DNA of 64,000 nt from Manis javanica (taxonomy: Eukaryota > Chordata > Mammalia > Pholidota > Manidae): positions 155,074,401 through 155,138,400 of the forward strand of contig NC_133158.1 in the NCBI RefSeq assembly GCF_040802235.1, read 5' to 3'. The notes below the pieces were generated by a model that was given only the letters and a program-made list of their open reading frames with translations, made no database searches and was not told where the DNA came from. Made by a program: the position numbers and the translations under genes. Positions 11,716-23,760 of this stretch are shown here, one piece after another (position 1 is the first letter of the stretch; every line of letters starts with the position of its first letter).

Positions 11716-13179
11716 TGGCACATCTTTGTTAGTCACTCCTGTGAAATCCTGGAGTCCTGTCTGGGTGGGTACTGCCAGTGGGAAGAGGTACGGCACCAAG
11801 CGTAGTCTGTGGAAAGCCTGTGTGCTCATGTTGCCTTCATTACCTTGGTTAAAACTCTGAATGGTGCATGTGCTGTTTCCAGGCAGTTTGATGGCCACAG
11901 CATTTTGCTATTGCTCTGTCATCAGAATAGTCAAAGGAGGAATGGTGTTCGGGGTGCAGAGGCTGCTTCTAGTGGAAGCAGGGGAAGCACTGACTGCCCA
12001 CTGTGGTGATTTGGCTGATGCTCAAGAAGAGCCGCTGGCTAAAATAGAGCTCTTCCTACCTGCCACCAGGCCTGAGGTCTTCCCTTGAGCCCAGTTGCTT
12101 TGACAGGACATTGTCTTCCCGGAGATGTTTGGCTGTCTCTAGCAAAAGCCATGCATTTCAGCACAGCTGAGGGACATGATGAACTGCTTCCCTTAAGAGA
12201 GGCCCAGGGTGGTGGGACTGTCTCCAGGCAGAAAAAAAGTGCAATGGAAGGATGGATGGCTGTGGGAGCCTGAAGCAAGCCCCCAGCAGGTGCTTCTGTG
12301 ACAGCCCTGTTTCCTCTAGAAAACCTCCGTCAGCCAGAAGGTAAAGTAATCAGTAACTAACTAGAAGGGCCCATCTTGTTAGACTGTATCTCATCCTTAG
12401 ATAAAAATCTGTTTTGAATAGAGCCTTGGATGGTTTTTAGGACATGACATCACTAAATGTGGTTTCATCATTTTCTAGTATAATGAAACGTTCTTTGACT
12501 GATTTCTTTTTTTCTTGAAACAAGGCCTACAACTACTTACTAACTTCTGAAATTCTTGATGGCTTGTTTAAAACAGCCACAGATTCCTAAGGACAGAAGC
12601 AGCTTGGCCAAGGAAGGTGAGAGTAAAGCTTGGGTTGATGGGAAGGGGTGAAGGCATAGGGTGGTGATTCCAGGTGGAGCTGTGGCAACCAACCTTGAGG
12701 TAGCAGTCAGAGAAAAAGCCCTGGGGTTACTGCCAGGGTGGTGGAGCACTGGTTCTGGGAGCAAGTGGCCGGGTGTGACAAGGGGAGGCAGAAGAGGCAC
12801 CCGGGGCTGCATTTAAGGAGGCCCTCATTGTCAGGGTTGTGCCAGCGCAAGGTCAGTACCTGAGACCAAGTGCCTCCTTAATTTTGCATGGTACCTGCAG
12901 GGCTTCCTCGCCCTGCTCCAGAGTAGAATGATGGAGAGACTTTCTGGATTCTCCAAGACACTTGCAAACTTACATCCTATTTTGGCTACACAGAGGTTTT
13001 GATAAAAACTGAAATAGCCCAAGTTTGGGAAGGAAGTCTCACATGATTGATTAAGGGCTTATAATATAGTAAAAATAAAGATCACAGCTTATACAGATGT
13101 AAACATTTGTCATTTGAGGGAAAGTAAAAACAAAATTTCCTCCAATTTAGGATCCCTTTATATTCCTGGTACATGGATG
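11716..13179. other. intergenic, no gene seen
   Basis: Moderately GC-rich sequence with overlapping short open frames on both strands between 11.8 and 12.8 kb. None resembles a known protein and no splice-site-bounded exon stands out. Confidence 0.45.
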
Positions 13180-13185
13180 GAGAGT

Positions 13186-13330
13186 GGAGATTTTTTTCTC
13201 CTTCCTTTTCTCCTTTTCCTCTTTCTTTTTCCTCTTTCAACTCTTTCCTTCTTTTTCTTTGATCCCTTTTCCTTCTGCTCTGTTTGGTGCTAATGAAGTG
13301 ACTGCCCTTCTTTTTCTCCCTCCCTCCTTC
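13186..13330 (+). repeat. polypyrimidine tract
   Basis: About 145 bp that is almost entirely C and T on the plus strand (repeats of TCCTTTTC and TTTCTT), with a short interruption near 13280-13305. Low-complexity sequence. The frame that is open across it is compositional. Confidence 0.7.
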
Positions 13331-14560
13331 CTCTGCTACCGTTACTTAGATTCCAAGGGAAAAAAAGGATCAAGTATTTGTTTCACAGCCATTTCATAAA
13401 CAACAATACGGGCTCCTTTCTTTTGCCACTAGGAAGTGAAAAACAACTGTAGGAGGACATCTGTAACAGCATAGTGATGAATTCATGACGACGTGGCAGC
13501 ACAGACCTGAGGCAGGTCCACGGTGTTCCTTTGCATCTAGCCGAGACCATGCTAGAGGAATGCCCGTGGGTGCTCAGCTGGATACATAAAGCAAACAGTT
13601 TTTCTCTTTCGTGATGAAAGGAAAGTAATTTGGGGGTAAAACCGTCCCCAAAAGCAGAAAGTTAGTTTGTGTTTGTTTCAGCCAAACTGCTTCAAGCCCT
13701 GTCACAGGCTTCTGCGGCCCTCAACTGTTATAGAAAGGCTTTTAAAACTTTTCAGGTTTTGTCAAATTTCTCCAGAAATTTATTTCAAAATAAAGGAGTT
13801 ACTAACACAGCTCTTACAACATTAGATCATATTCAACATTCTTAACTTTTAAACAACTTGAACGTTTTGAACTAAGTTCCCTTTTCAAACACTGCTTTTG
13901 GAAATTGTCAGATCTTGTGTGAAACGGATGTCCAGAAATTTATTTTAAAATCTGATAAGGATTCACATATTCCATTCTACCACCACAGGAGGAAAGATAA
14001 CATGGCTTATGTCATTCTCCTTATTCTTGCTGTTTAAAACTTTTTATGCATTAGATCGCACAAAGACAAACTTTTAGCTTGAGCCAAAGGCTGGTGTGTA
14101 AGGTGCAGAAGGCTCAGTGCACGGTGCTGGGGACTGCATTCACATCAGAGCCATTACCCACTTGGATGTTTATTATAATAATTTCTGAGAAAATCACTTG
14201 GAAATGTTTTGGGGAAACCCCACAGCCCCAGTTTGCAAAAAGGTGCCATCTGGGAAAGTGGATGATGCCGAGTTAATCTTTAAAAGGTTTATTTTTGCTT
14301 CTTTGGTCCTTGGCTACTAACTGAACTGAAATGATTAGTCTAGATTGCTTGCATCCTGCTGTGCTTGAATTTAGGGCCTTTCTCCTAATTCCCTGATCAT
14401 TCTGAAACAAATGAGTGAACAAATCAAAAAACAAAATGAGTGTTAGTATCATGCACTTTCCCTGGTTTCCTTTTGCCTCCTCCTAAGCCTAAACTGCTTC
14501 TTGTCAGATTCCTCTCCTTAGTCCTGACTTTATGCCAGATGTGACTCATATGCTGTTAAC
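13331..14560. other. intergenic, no gene seen
   Basis: No exon or named repeat is recognised. Confidence 0.45.
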
Positions 14561-14564
14561 TCTT

Positions 14565-14690
14565 TTTAGAAGGATGAGGAAACTAAGGCTCAGAGAGGAC
14601 AAGCAACTTGTGTGTGATCACTCAGCCACTTACTGGCAGAACAACATGGCTCCAGAGTTGCTGCCCTGTAAGCACTGCACTTGCTGCCTT
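14565..14690 (-). mobile_element. MIR SINE fragment
   Basis: Contains the MIR core on the minus strand, reading on plus 'aggatgaggaaactaaggct', 'cagagaggacaagcaacttg' and 'tcactcagccacttactggc'. Confidence 0.75.
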
Positions 14691-15889
14691 TCTGGAGGTG
14701 CTTTCTTTTCCCTGAGACCCATGCCACTGTCCCAAGTCCTGTTTTCAGCTGCTCTGGTCACCTACTGCCTGATAGTGGGTATCTTCCCTCCTTCATTGTG
14801 ACACCCAATCAGATCTCCTCTGAATGCTGTCATTGGCGCCTTGCCAGACATCCTTGAGGACCAGCCCTAATCTGGGTCAACTCCCTTAGTCCTGGTTCTC
14901 TCCATCCCAATTTCCTCCCATTTTCTACTGACCCATAGCTGAGGTTCCAGCCTGCCTCCTGGGGGACGCCACCCGCCTTGTGAGAGACGCGGACAGGAGG
15001 CACAGTTGCCGCTGAGGGCTATGCAATTCCTGGGCCTCGGCATGCTGCTAATGTCAGCAGTCCTCACTTTTACTCTCTCCTCCAGCCTCAGCCTTCCCAA
15101 GAGGTTCCTCCCTGTAGAGGAACTTATCTTTATATCCTCAGCATTTTAGATGGCAGCCCGATATTCCTGATACCTAGATGGAATTGTATTCTCTGCCTTA
15201 TTCCAGAAAGGATGTAAGATAGGGTCCCAAATATATGCATGTATAAATGCATCATAATGAGATAATAAAATAAAAAAATCAATGGATGAGAGCAGGCCAG
15301 AAGGAAAATTAGAGCATTCTGAAAGGTCAGATGAAGAGTAAGGCTGGCATATAATACATGTGATGTAAGGCTCTGCACATGTGCTCGTGACTCTGGGTGG
15401 GTTGGAGCAACGTGGAGGAAGGGAAAGAGTAGGCAAAAAATGCAGTGCAGGAGCACAGTTCTTGACTGGAGTGACAATGGGGTAGATTTTAGAGTAGTCA
15501 ATGCAGCATTTTCCAAAACATTTTCTAAGGAACACCAGTTCCATGGAATCTAATAGAGAATAAAAGGAAAGTGTGATGTGGTGGTGTCTGTGGTTCAGTA
15601 AGTTTGGGAAACACAGGGCTAGCAGAGTAAACAGATTCCTTTACAGAAAGATTTTGCTCTATATGCGCAGGTTGAGTCTCTAGGAAGGGAATAAAGTCAC
15701 AGTCATTTCTGGACTTGTGACCACAGGGACTGCTCTTTTTGAAAGCTAGAAGGGTCACTGTACTCTGAAGAGACTTTGGGGAAGGGGTTGTTGGCACACA
15801 AGAAACGATCAACCAAAGAAGTTACTTTAAAAGAAAATATCAGCAGTTGTAAGTATGTCCAAATTAAAAATGTGCCAATGGGACAATTG
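14691..15889. other. intergenic with one unclassified repeat fragment
   Basis: A stretch at about 15500-15625 ('ggaacaccagttccatggaa' ... 'taagtttgggaaacacaggg') has the look of an old DNA-transposon fragment that is common in mammals. I cannot name it. Two overlapping minus-strand frames of about 130 codons at 15130-15544 have no recognisable domain and appear fortuitous. Confidence 0.4.
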
Positions 15890-16275
15890 TAGAAAAAGTC
15901 AAGGCAAAATGTCAAATTGAGAAAGGATAACAGATAAAACAAACAGCTTATTTCCTTAATATGTAAAGATTTCTGACAAATTGATTTATAAGATCACCAA
16001 TGCATTAGAAAAATGGGTGAAGGACGTAAACAGGTAAAAAGAAGTACAAATCGTTTATAAACATGTCAAAAATATTTATCCTCACTCACAAATGGGAAAA
16101 CATAAATTCAGTTAAAAAAGCAAACTGCTGCTTGTTTACATAGAGTGGTAAAACTTCAGGAGTTTGATAATGTGCTGACCTGGCCACAGGCTGGGGAAAC
16201 AGGAAGTTTCCTTTGTTGGTAGGAAGATAAATTGGTGCAACCACTTTGGAAGGCAATTTGGCAACCTTGACCATA
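15890..16275 (+). mobile_element. old L1 fragment (ORF2 3' part), left piece
   Basis: Diverged plus-strand L1: the 'aaaaatgggtgaagga' segment, then the segment that encodes the 'T-L-L-V-G-R-...[10 protein letters not shown]' region (around 'ggtaggaagataaattggtg'), then 'ggcaatttggcaac'. It resumes at about 17040 after the L2 segment. Confidence 0.6.
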
Positions 16276-16314
16276 TACATTCAGAATATGGCTAAGCTCT
16301 GACCACATTTTAGT

Positions 16315-17035
16315 GCTTTCACTACTGCTATCCAGTCTGAGCCACCACGTTTCACCTGGATTGCTGCAATAGCCTTCTCTTTGGTCTCTCTTCTTCCACT
16401 CTCAGAGTCTATTCTTAATGCACATTCAGAGTAAGTATTTTAAAAGAAAAGCCAATTGTGTCACACATGTCCCTTCACTGGCTTCCCATTCATTAAAAGC
16501 AAAAGTCAAAATTCCCGTAATGGTCTAAGGTATGGCACTGCATACTTGGCCCTGTCATGTCTTTGATTTTATCTTTTATTCCATTCTTCTTGCTCCCTCT
16601 GCTCCAGCCACACTGGTCTGTTTGCTTTTCCCTGAACAGTCAGTGATCCTTCCATTCTTGAGCCTTTGCATGGGATGTTCCCTCTGCCTGGAATGGTCTT
16701 CCCTACATATCTGTAAGGCCAAATTCCTCACCTCCTTCAGGCCTTTGCTGAAATACTGCCTTCTCAAAATGGTCTTCACTAATCACTCGGTTTAAGATTG
16801 TGCCCTACTGATCCCATTCCCTCTTACTCAACTCTCTTTATTTCTGTAGCTAGTCTCATCTTCTAATGTACTATATAACTGATTTATTTATTGTGATTTT
16901 TTCTGTTTCTTTCCACAGAATGCGAGCTTCACAAGGGCACAAAATCATTTTTCTATTTCATTCATTGACAGTGCCTGACTGTCAAATATTTATTTATTAA
17001 TATATTTCTAAATATTTATTGGATATTCTTTGAAC
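16315..17035 (+). mobile_element. LINE L2, 3' end
   Basis: A long, well-preserved L2 3' region: 'tgcatgggatgttccctctg', 'cctggaatggtcttccctac', 'cacctccttcaggcctttgc', 'gaatgcgagcttcacaaggg' and a terminal 'aaatatttattggat'. Plus orientation. The open frame at 16532-16795 is part of this element. Confidence 0.85.
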
Positions 17036-17039
17036 TTAT

Positions 17040-17200
17040 TGAATGGCATTTGACAGAGAAACTCCATTTCTAGGAATTTATTCTATGATACCCTTATGCA
17101 TGTGCACAAAGCAATATAAACACTGCTAGTCACTGAACATTGTTTATCGTAACAAAAGACTGAGCCTTATCCCAAGAGATTGAGCATTTCCTGAAAGGGG
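17040..17200 (+). mobile_element. old L1 fragment, right piece
   Basis: Resumes the L1 text interrupted by the L2: 'ctccatttctaggaatttat' followed by 'atgtgcacaaagcaatataa' and 'cattgtttatcgtaacaaaa'. Plus orientation, colinear with 15890-16275. Confidence 0.6.
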
Positions 17201-17630
17201 CTACTTAAAGAGTTGGATAAAATGTCAAACTAGATGAGACTAAAGGTTAGTTTGCTCTCCTACTACCTCCTAGAAGGTAGGGGCTAATGTTGAAAACCAG
17301 ATCGGTTACAGTCAAAACACACCACTATTTCCTAGCACCTCTGAGTAAAATCTGGAATACATACATATATTTGGAGTCGTACCTTTCCTGTTTCTCCCAC
17401 ATAGGTGAATAAGGCTTAAAGTGGAGAACAAAGAGGTGTTCGGTTCCCACATGATAAAGACAGCTGCCAATAGCCGAGGCTGGCCACTGCGCTTTGGGCT
17501 CACCATGTGGTGCTCATCGGGTACTGTCACCTCCCCTCCTCATGTGAAAGAGCGCAAAGGACAGAGCTGAGATCCAGGCTGCGAGGCCGTCCAGGAAGCC
17601 TGTGGTCTAGGCGAGTATATAGCGTTTGGG
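17201..17630. other. intergenic, no gene seen
   Basis: Nothing recognised. Confidence 0.5.
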
Positions 17631-17635
17631 GGCCG

Positions 17636-17992
17636 GATCAGTTTGCTGTAACAAAACAGCACAGACTGGGAGGCTCAAACAAGGAAGCCTGTTTCCTCAC
17701 AGGTGTGGAGGCTGCAAGTCCAAGATCAAGGTGCTGGCAAGTTTGGATTCTTCTTCCTTGGCTTGCAGATGACCGTCTCCTCGCTTGGTCTTTTCTGTGT
17801 GATATGCAGCCTCAGTGTCTCTTTGTGTAAAGGGACGCCAGTCCAACTGGATTAGGGCCAACTCTAACAGCTCCATTTTAACTTAATCTCTTAAAAATCC
17901 TATATCCAAATACAGTCACATTCTGAGGTACTAGAATTTTGTGCTGCAATAAATGAATTTTGGGGGATGCAATTCAGTCCATAGCAGGGACC
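17636..17992 (-). mobile_element. MLT1-type MaLR LTR
   Basis: Reverse-orientation MLT1: 'cagtttgctgtaacaaaaca' at the left, 'ctgcaagtccaagatcaagg' and 'attagggccaactctaacag' in the middle, and 'caattcagtccatagcaggg' at the right. The 107-codon open frame at 17507-17830 overlaps it and is not a gene. Confidence 0.85.
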
Positions 17993-18639
17993 TCAGTTTT
18001 TTAGTGAGACTGAAAGGAGACATGGCTCCTGCTTTCTGAGGTTGCTCTCAACAACAGAGGAAGGCATGGTGAATTTGGGAACCCTTCCAAGGAAAGTATC
18101 CCACCCACGAGGAGCCCTCCCCATCAGTGGAGACTACCCGTAGGAGGCAGACATAGAGGGAGCCGGAGCAAGACTAAGGGAGCCTCCCAAGCACCCACAG
18201 ACTGCCAATAATGATGAGGTCTTTGCTTCTCTTTTTCTTCCTACTCCCAACCCCTCTTAATCTGAAATGCTTGATCCAGAAAAGGAATCAGATCTTCTCC
18301 TTTTTCCTTCACCAATTAAACGTGTCCTCCCAGCTACAAGTCCCTTGAGACAGTGACAAGTCTTCACTGGAGAGAAGAGAGGAGAGGAGATTTATCAACT
18401 GCATATGAGGTGAGGATTTTAACTAAAATGAAATTTAACTAGAAGTGCCAAGAAAGTTATAGGATCTGCCTAAGAAATCATGTAGGTAAAGAGATTCTTC
18501 AGCCCCAGTTGAGTATAGTGGTTGAAAAAATAATGCTATTGCAATTTAAACTCTACCTAGTTGGTATTTCTCAATAAACTGGTTCTCTTTCTTTATATAC
18601 AGATAAAAGAGCATGGCTTGGAAAACACACCAAACTGTT
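17993..18639. other. intergenic, no gene seen
   Basis: Nothing recognised. Confidence 0.5.
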
Positions 18640-18775
18640 TTTAGTACTTATCTTCGGGGAAGGGGACCTCAAGATAGGGGGCTGGTGTGGGAAGAAAATG
18701 CATTTTTCATTCTACTCTTCTGAACTTTTAGAAGAAATACCATGTGCATGTATTACTTTAAAAAACTCAGTTTAA
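18640..18775 (+). mobile_element. L1-type 3' end fragment
   Basis: Ends with wording typical of old L1 3' termini ('ccatgtgcatgtattacttt', then an A-rich tract). Short and diverged, so the assignment is tentative. Confidence 0.35.
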
Positions 18776-21760
18776 AACTGAAGTAATTAAAATTGTATGG
18801 TACTAATAGAGTAGAAGACAGAATTAATAGCTCTGAAAGATATATGTGTCAATTCTGTATATGTTAGAGGAGTTTCTTGCCAGTGGGAAAAACAGTTGTT
18901 GTAAGGTGAACCAAGGAAATGTGTAATTGAAAGAATGAGGTTTGCTGGTCATGAAGAAGAAACCTAGTCTATGCATTTGGAGAAGGATATGTAGGAGGAG
19001 TAGAAGAAACTTGGATCAGAGCTCAGTATATTAGAAAGCAATGCGAGCGGCTGATGCTGTTGCTTCAAAGGAGATAAATGTTGTGACAGATGCCTGCAAA
19101 GCTGTTGGCAAGGAACGGGGTTCCATTTGGTATGATGCATTTCAAGGTTAAGCTCCTTTGTGTCATGTAGATGTGGCATGTTTTTGGCTCAGTGCTGAAC
19201 CTTGGGGTTAGGGATTTATAGAATTGTGGAAGTTATTAAGTCAAAAGGTGATGTACAATAATTTGGTGAGTGACATTTGATATAATTTCTCACACATGTA
19301 CTTAAGCAATAGAAATGACTCCCAAATTATCAGGAAAGAAAGAGAAGTCATTTCCCCATACATGATTCATTCTTGGGTGTGTTGAGTAAATAAAAATGGT
19401 GAAATCATCACAAAAGTTGTGATATCACACACATTCTGTGTGTATGGACAGTGGCTTGCAAGTGGGATGATAGCCCTATCATTTTCCTGGAACTGAATTA
19501 GGCCTGGAAGAAAAGAGTATAGATGAAATTAGGTGCAAAACTGGATATTGGATTGGATACAATAAATGTGGTTAGTCCAAACTAATGCCTCCCACAATTT
19601 TTTTCCTGATACTTAAAGAGAAAGGAGAGAAAACTATAAGATGGTAATAGAAATAGTAAAAAATGCAGACATCTGCCATATTTTTAGAAGGAGCCTTTGT
19701 GTTGAGGAACACACATCAAGCAATCAATTGGATCTTTAAAAAATGCAGCTGCTGGCTTCATCTTGATGCTTGTTACTCATTCCAGCCACTGGATCTGACA
19801 TTGTCAGGCCATTTACATTGCATCACGATTGCCTCCCCAAGAAGGACTCATATACCAATCCCTCTTGGCTCATACACACTCTATTTCCATTGGATTTTAA
19901 AATGGAAGATTTTTGTTTGTTTATTTAAAGCCTGGATGTTGTAAAACATCAGGATACTGACTGAGGAGGGGAGGTGTTGTCTCTCCTCTGAGGGACTTGA
20001 ATGAGGAAGGATGTTACTAGGTTGGAACTGTTACAGACTTCTTGTCACCCTCTGGGTAGCAGACATGGAGACTGTCCAGAATATAGCAATAGAGGGCACA
20101 TGGAGAGAACGAAGTCCTTATGAAAGCTTTGCACATTTCTAATTTAGGTTTCCCTGAAACCAAGCCCGGAAGTTGATATTTTCAGTAATGTGACTATTAC
20201 AGTTTACCTTCTCCACCCAGACCTTTATTTTGCTCTAGCCGTGTTGAGTGAGGGCTTCTGTCACATGCCATAGGAGGATTCCTACCTGTTACTGTAAAGT
20301 ATTATGAGGAGATTGAAACAAAAAACTAGAGATGTCGGAAGAAATGAAAAGGAGACATGTAATCTAAACATGACAATTAAATCTCAAGAAAGACAAAAGG
20401 TTGGTAGCTAAAATAATAGATGAATTAAAAATATAAAGAATCACAGATTAAAAACATAACAGTAAGAGAAAAGATGAACACAAAGACTAAAACCCATGGT
20501 ATAAAAGTTTAGGCTATAAAAACAGAGGAGATTAAGGATTAAGAAAAGAAATTAAAAATAAAGGTAAAACTGAATATTGAAAACTTCAGAAGAATGAAAA
20601 TAGCTATGGAGAAATATTTTAAAAAGGAAATAAAAACAAAAATCTTGAAGATTAGAGATAGAAAAAAAAAAACCAGTCAGAAGTAAATCAGTGAGAATCC
20701 ACACGAAGTTCAAGGTGGTGGTTGAAAAACTTCAGTTGATAGAATGGCTGTCATTCCATGGGGCAAAGAGCCGAGAAGCGGAAAGCCCTTAGCTTGAGCA
20801 GTTACCTATAGATGCACAGGGTATGTCTGCTTAATACGGACACACAGGAGAACAGTGGGGAAAAAACCCAGCCTTCCTATCTTTGGGAAACTTGAAAAGT
20901 AAGTGTTACTTATTTCCCTCGACTACCACACACCCAGTTGGTGCTCATCCAGTTCTCACTTGTCTGAAAATCTGACATATTATGCATAGAGCCAATAAAG
21001 CCTAATTATAGCCAATTAGACAATTGGCAGGAAAAGCAAAGGAGTCATTGGGTACATTTTTTCAAACTATTTCCTTTTAAAGAAGAAATACATGGGGAAT
21101 ATGCTAGCAATAAAATAGCCCAGCTGTAATTGCCAAACATCAATAAAACATGATTTCATTTGAGTTTTTGTGGGAATGGGATGGCTGATTTAGTTTTGGG
21201 TTTAACAGTCATTCAGTTCTTGAAGTACTAGAACAAGAAAGAGATTCCATATATGATATTAAAAAAAGCCTTCGCAGTATGTCTACATAAATATTTTCCA
21301 CTTGAGATTCAGACAAAAAAGAATTTAGTTTAAATATAAAAAAATCATTGGGAAAAGTATTGGTATAGATAACCTCCCTAATCTCTTAGCAACATGAGAA
21401 GTACTGAGAAGTCAATTCTCATACCCTTAAAAACTCAGAAGACAAAAACCCAACTCCATGTTGAGATTCTAAAATGATGTGATGTACAATTTCATAATTT
21501 TCTTTTTTTGTATTTAATTTAGAATGTTCAGGAAATACATTCATTCACAAAAGCAACTTTTTCTTGCTGAAACTACAGAAGTTACCCTGTCATATTCAGT
21601 ATCAGTTTTTTTTTCCATGCTGAAAAATGTTTCCTAAAACATTTTAACTACAGTTCCATGTATTTTATGACATCCATTTGGATTATCTGTGATAATAGCT
21701 AGGCTATGGTACTCAGATGTTTGGTCAAACATTTATGAATGTTGCTGTGAAGGTACTTTT
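18776..21760. other. intergenic, A-rich
   Basis: No gene seen. 20330-20680 is strongly purine/A-rich (runs of AAAATA and AAAAA), with stop codons in all plus-strand frames. A weak CTCF-like 'caatagagggcac' is present near 20086. Confidence 0.45.
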
Positions 21761-21764
21761 TTAG

Positions 21765-22090
21765 GTGAGATTAACATTTAAATCAGTAGACTTCGAATAA
21801 AGTAGATGACTTTCCCTTATGTTGGTGAGTCTCACCCAGTAAGTTAAAGGTCCAAAGGAAATGGATGGAGCTCCTGAGGAAGAGGGAATTTTGGCAGCAG
21901 ACTGCCTTTGCACTCCAACTGCAGCATTACCTCTTCCCTGGGTATTTAGCCTCCCAGCCAACCCTACAGATTTTGGGCTTGCCAGCCTCAATGACTGCAT
22001 GAATCAGTTCCTTAAAATACATCTTTTTTTTTTATGTACACACACATTCTATTGGTTTTGTTTCTCTGGAGAACCCTAAGAAAATATCCA
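21765..22090 (+). mobile_element. ancient LTR-like repeat
   Basis: Carries a recognisable mammalian repeat text: 'gattaacatttaaatcagta' at the left and 'ttggttttgtttctctggag' followed by 'aaccctaa' at the right, with 'cttgccagcctcaatgactg' between. I recognise the family by sight but not its name. LTR-like is the best guess. Confidence 0.5.
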
Positions 22091-22500
22091 AATTCTTTGA
22101 ACAACAGAGAATTGAAGTAAATTTATTTTATTTTATTTTGCAATTGGAAATGTTCTTGGCTTAGGAAAAAAATCAACTCCCATCAATAGAGTGCAGTAAC
22201 AAAGTGTTATCTATACTATCCCAGAGGAACATAAGTATCTTCTCTCTTTTCCCCCATGAAAAAATTATTTCATTAAATACACTGGATTAATGATTTTAAT
22301 TGTTAATTAATTCTTCATAAGTTGCTAAACCCTGGACTCCAAAAAAGTGAGGTCATATCTACTCTTCCCAACCCAGCAGTCCCCCAGTTCCCTACCAAGA
22401 ACACCTAATATTCTCTGCTGAACAACCCTTTGCTTAATAACGTAAGTCATTATTTAAAATTTTTCAATATGCTTTAATTTTTAGTATTATTTATATTACT
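22091..22500. other. intergenic, no gene seen
   Basis: AT-rich. Nothing recognised. Confidence 0.5.
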
Positions 22501-22565
22501 GATTTTTTTGGTATTAATCTACAATTACATGAGGAATATTATGTTTACTCAACTCCCCCATCACG
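22501..22565 (-). mobile_element. severely 5'-truncated young L1
   Basis: Only about 60 bp of an L1 3' end on the minus strand: a poly(T) at 22503-22509, then 'ggtattaatctacaattaca', then 'gaatattatgtttactcaac'. This matches the 3' terminus of the twin-primed L1 at 26324. The flanks show an 8-bp repeat ATATTACT (22493-22500 and 22566-22573), consistent with a target duplication. Confidence 0.65.
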
Positions 22566-22669
22566 ATATTACTAATTTTAAAAAGATAAGTGTATAAAAG
22601 AAATTTTTGTTTGTCCTCTAAGTATTAAAAAGTTTTTTTTTGAAGGCAAACTTGTAGGTCAGTCCTAAA

Positions 22670-23760
22670 CTTTATTTGAAGAGTAATAGGACAGGAATAG
22701 CCAAACAATTTAAGGATATGGATTGGGGAATATGTTTCTGCTGATATCAAGACTTTTTATAAATCTGCAGCAATTAAAGGTAATTGACATAGGAGTAAAA
22801 CAATGGACCACTACTGCAGGATAGAGAGCCAGAAATGTTGTTATATATATATATATATGGACATTTGGTAAATGAAAGAGCTGACATTATAAACTAGTGG
22901 CATTACAAATATTTGCCTGATAAATTTGGCATGTCTGACATGCAAAATATTTCATAAGCAAGGCAAAAGGACAAGACACAGACTGAAAGAAGTTATTTTC
23001 AAAGCATAAAACTGATTGAGATTTAGTACTTCAAATATGTAGAAAATTTCTGTAAATCAATAAGAAAAAAGAAAGTTTAGTTAGAAAATGGACAGGAGGT
23101 CTGATCTGAGCGAGTAATAGAATTAGAACCTCAGTGGCCAATAAGCATATGAAAAAATATTTGACTTCACTGATAATTAGGCAACTGAAAATTTAAAAAT
23201 TAGATTTTTCAAAATTCATTTCATATTATCAAAAATCTGAAAATATTAAGAATCACTGAGCATGAGAAGAAATAGAAACTCACACTGCTGATGGCAATAT
23301 AAATTGGCATACCATGAGAGTAATTTGACTGTATCTAGTATGATCGAGTATTACTATGTTCTTTGATATATTCCCTACAGAATGCTTACAAATGTGTATA
23401 ATGAGACATACAGAAATGTTATTTAAAGTCATATAATAGGGAAAATGTATATGTAACATATTAATAGAGGAATGGATAAAAATTGTGGTATATTTTATAT
23501 AGATAGCAGTTAACATGAATAAACTACTGTAAGTTGTCAATGTGAATAAATATAGAAAACATAGTGTTAAATGAAAAAATAGGTTAAGTGAAAAAATAAG
23601 CATTCATAGGATAGGATTATATTTAGGTAAATCTTTTGAACCCCCCCCCCCATATATATATTACTTTGGGACAATCAGGCATAGTAAAAATATAAAAATA
23701 TGGACAGAAACAATAGACATACTGTTTCAAAACAGATGAATAAGGAAGGATGAAGGATCT
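22670..23760 (+). mobile_element. old L1, ORF2 3' half
   Basis: Diverged plus-strand L1 ORF2 text: 'agactttttataaatctgca', then 'ggccaataagcatatgaaaa', 'cacactgctgatggcaatat', and the 3' region 'gaatggataaaaattgtggt'. Many stops. It contains a TA run (22842-22858) and a C run (23641-23652) followed by a short TA run. Confidence 0.65.

Noticed and set aside
13184..13399. 71-codon Phe/Ser-rich plus-strand frame
   Set aside because: It is produced by a polypyrimidine tract.
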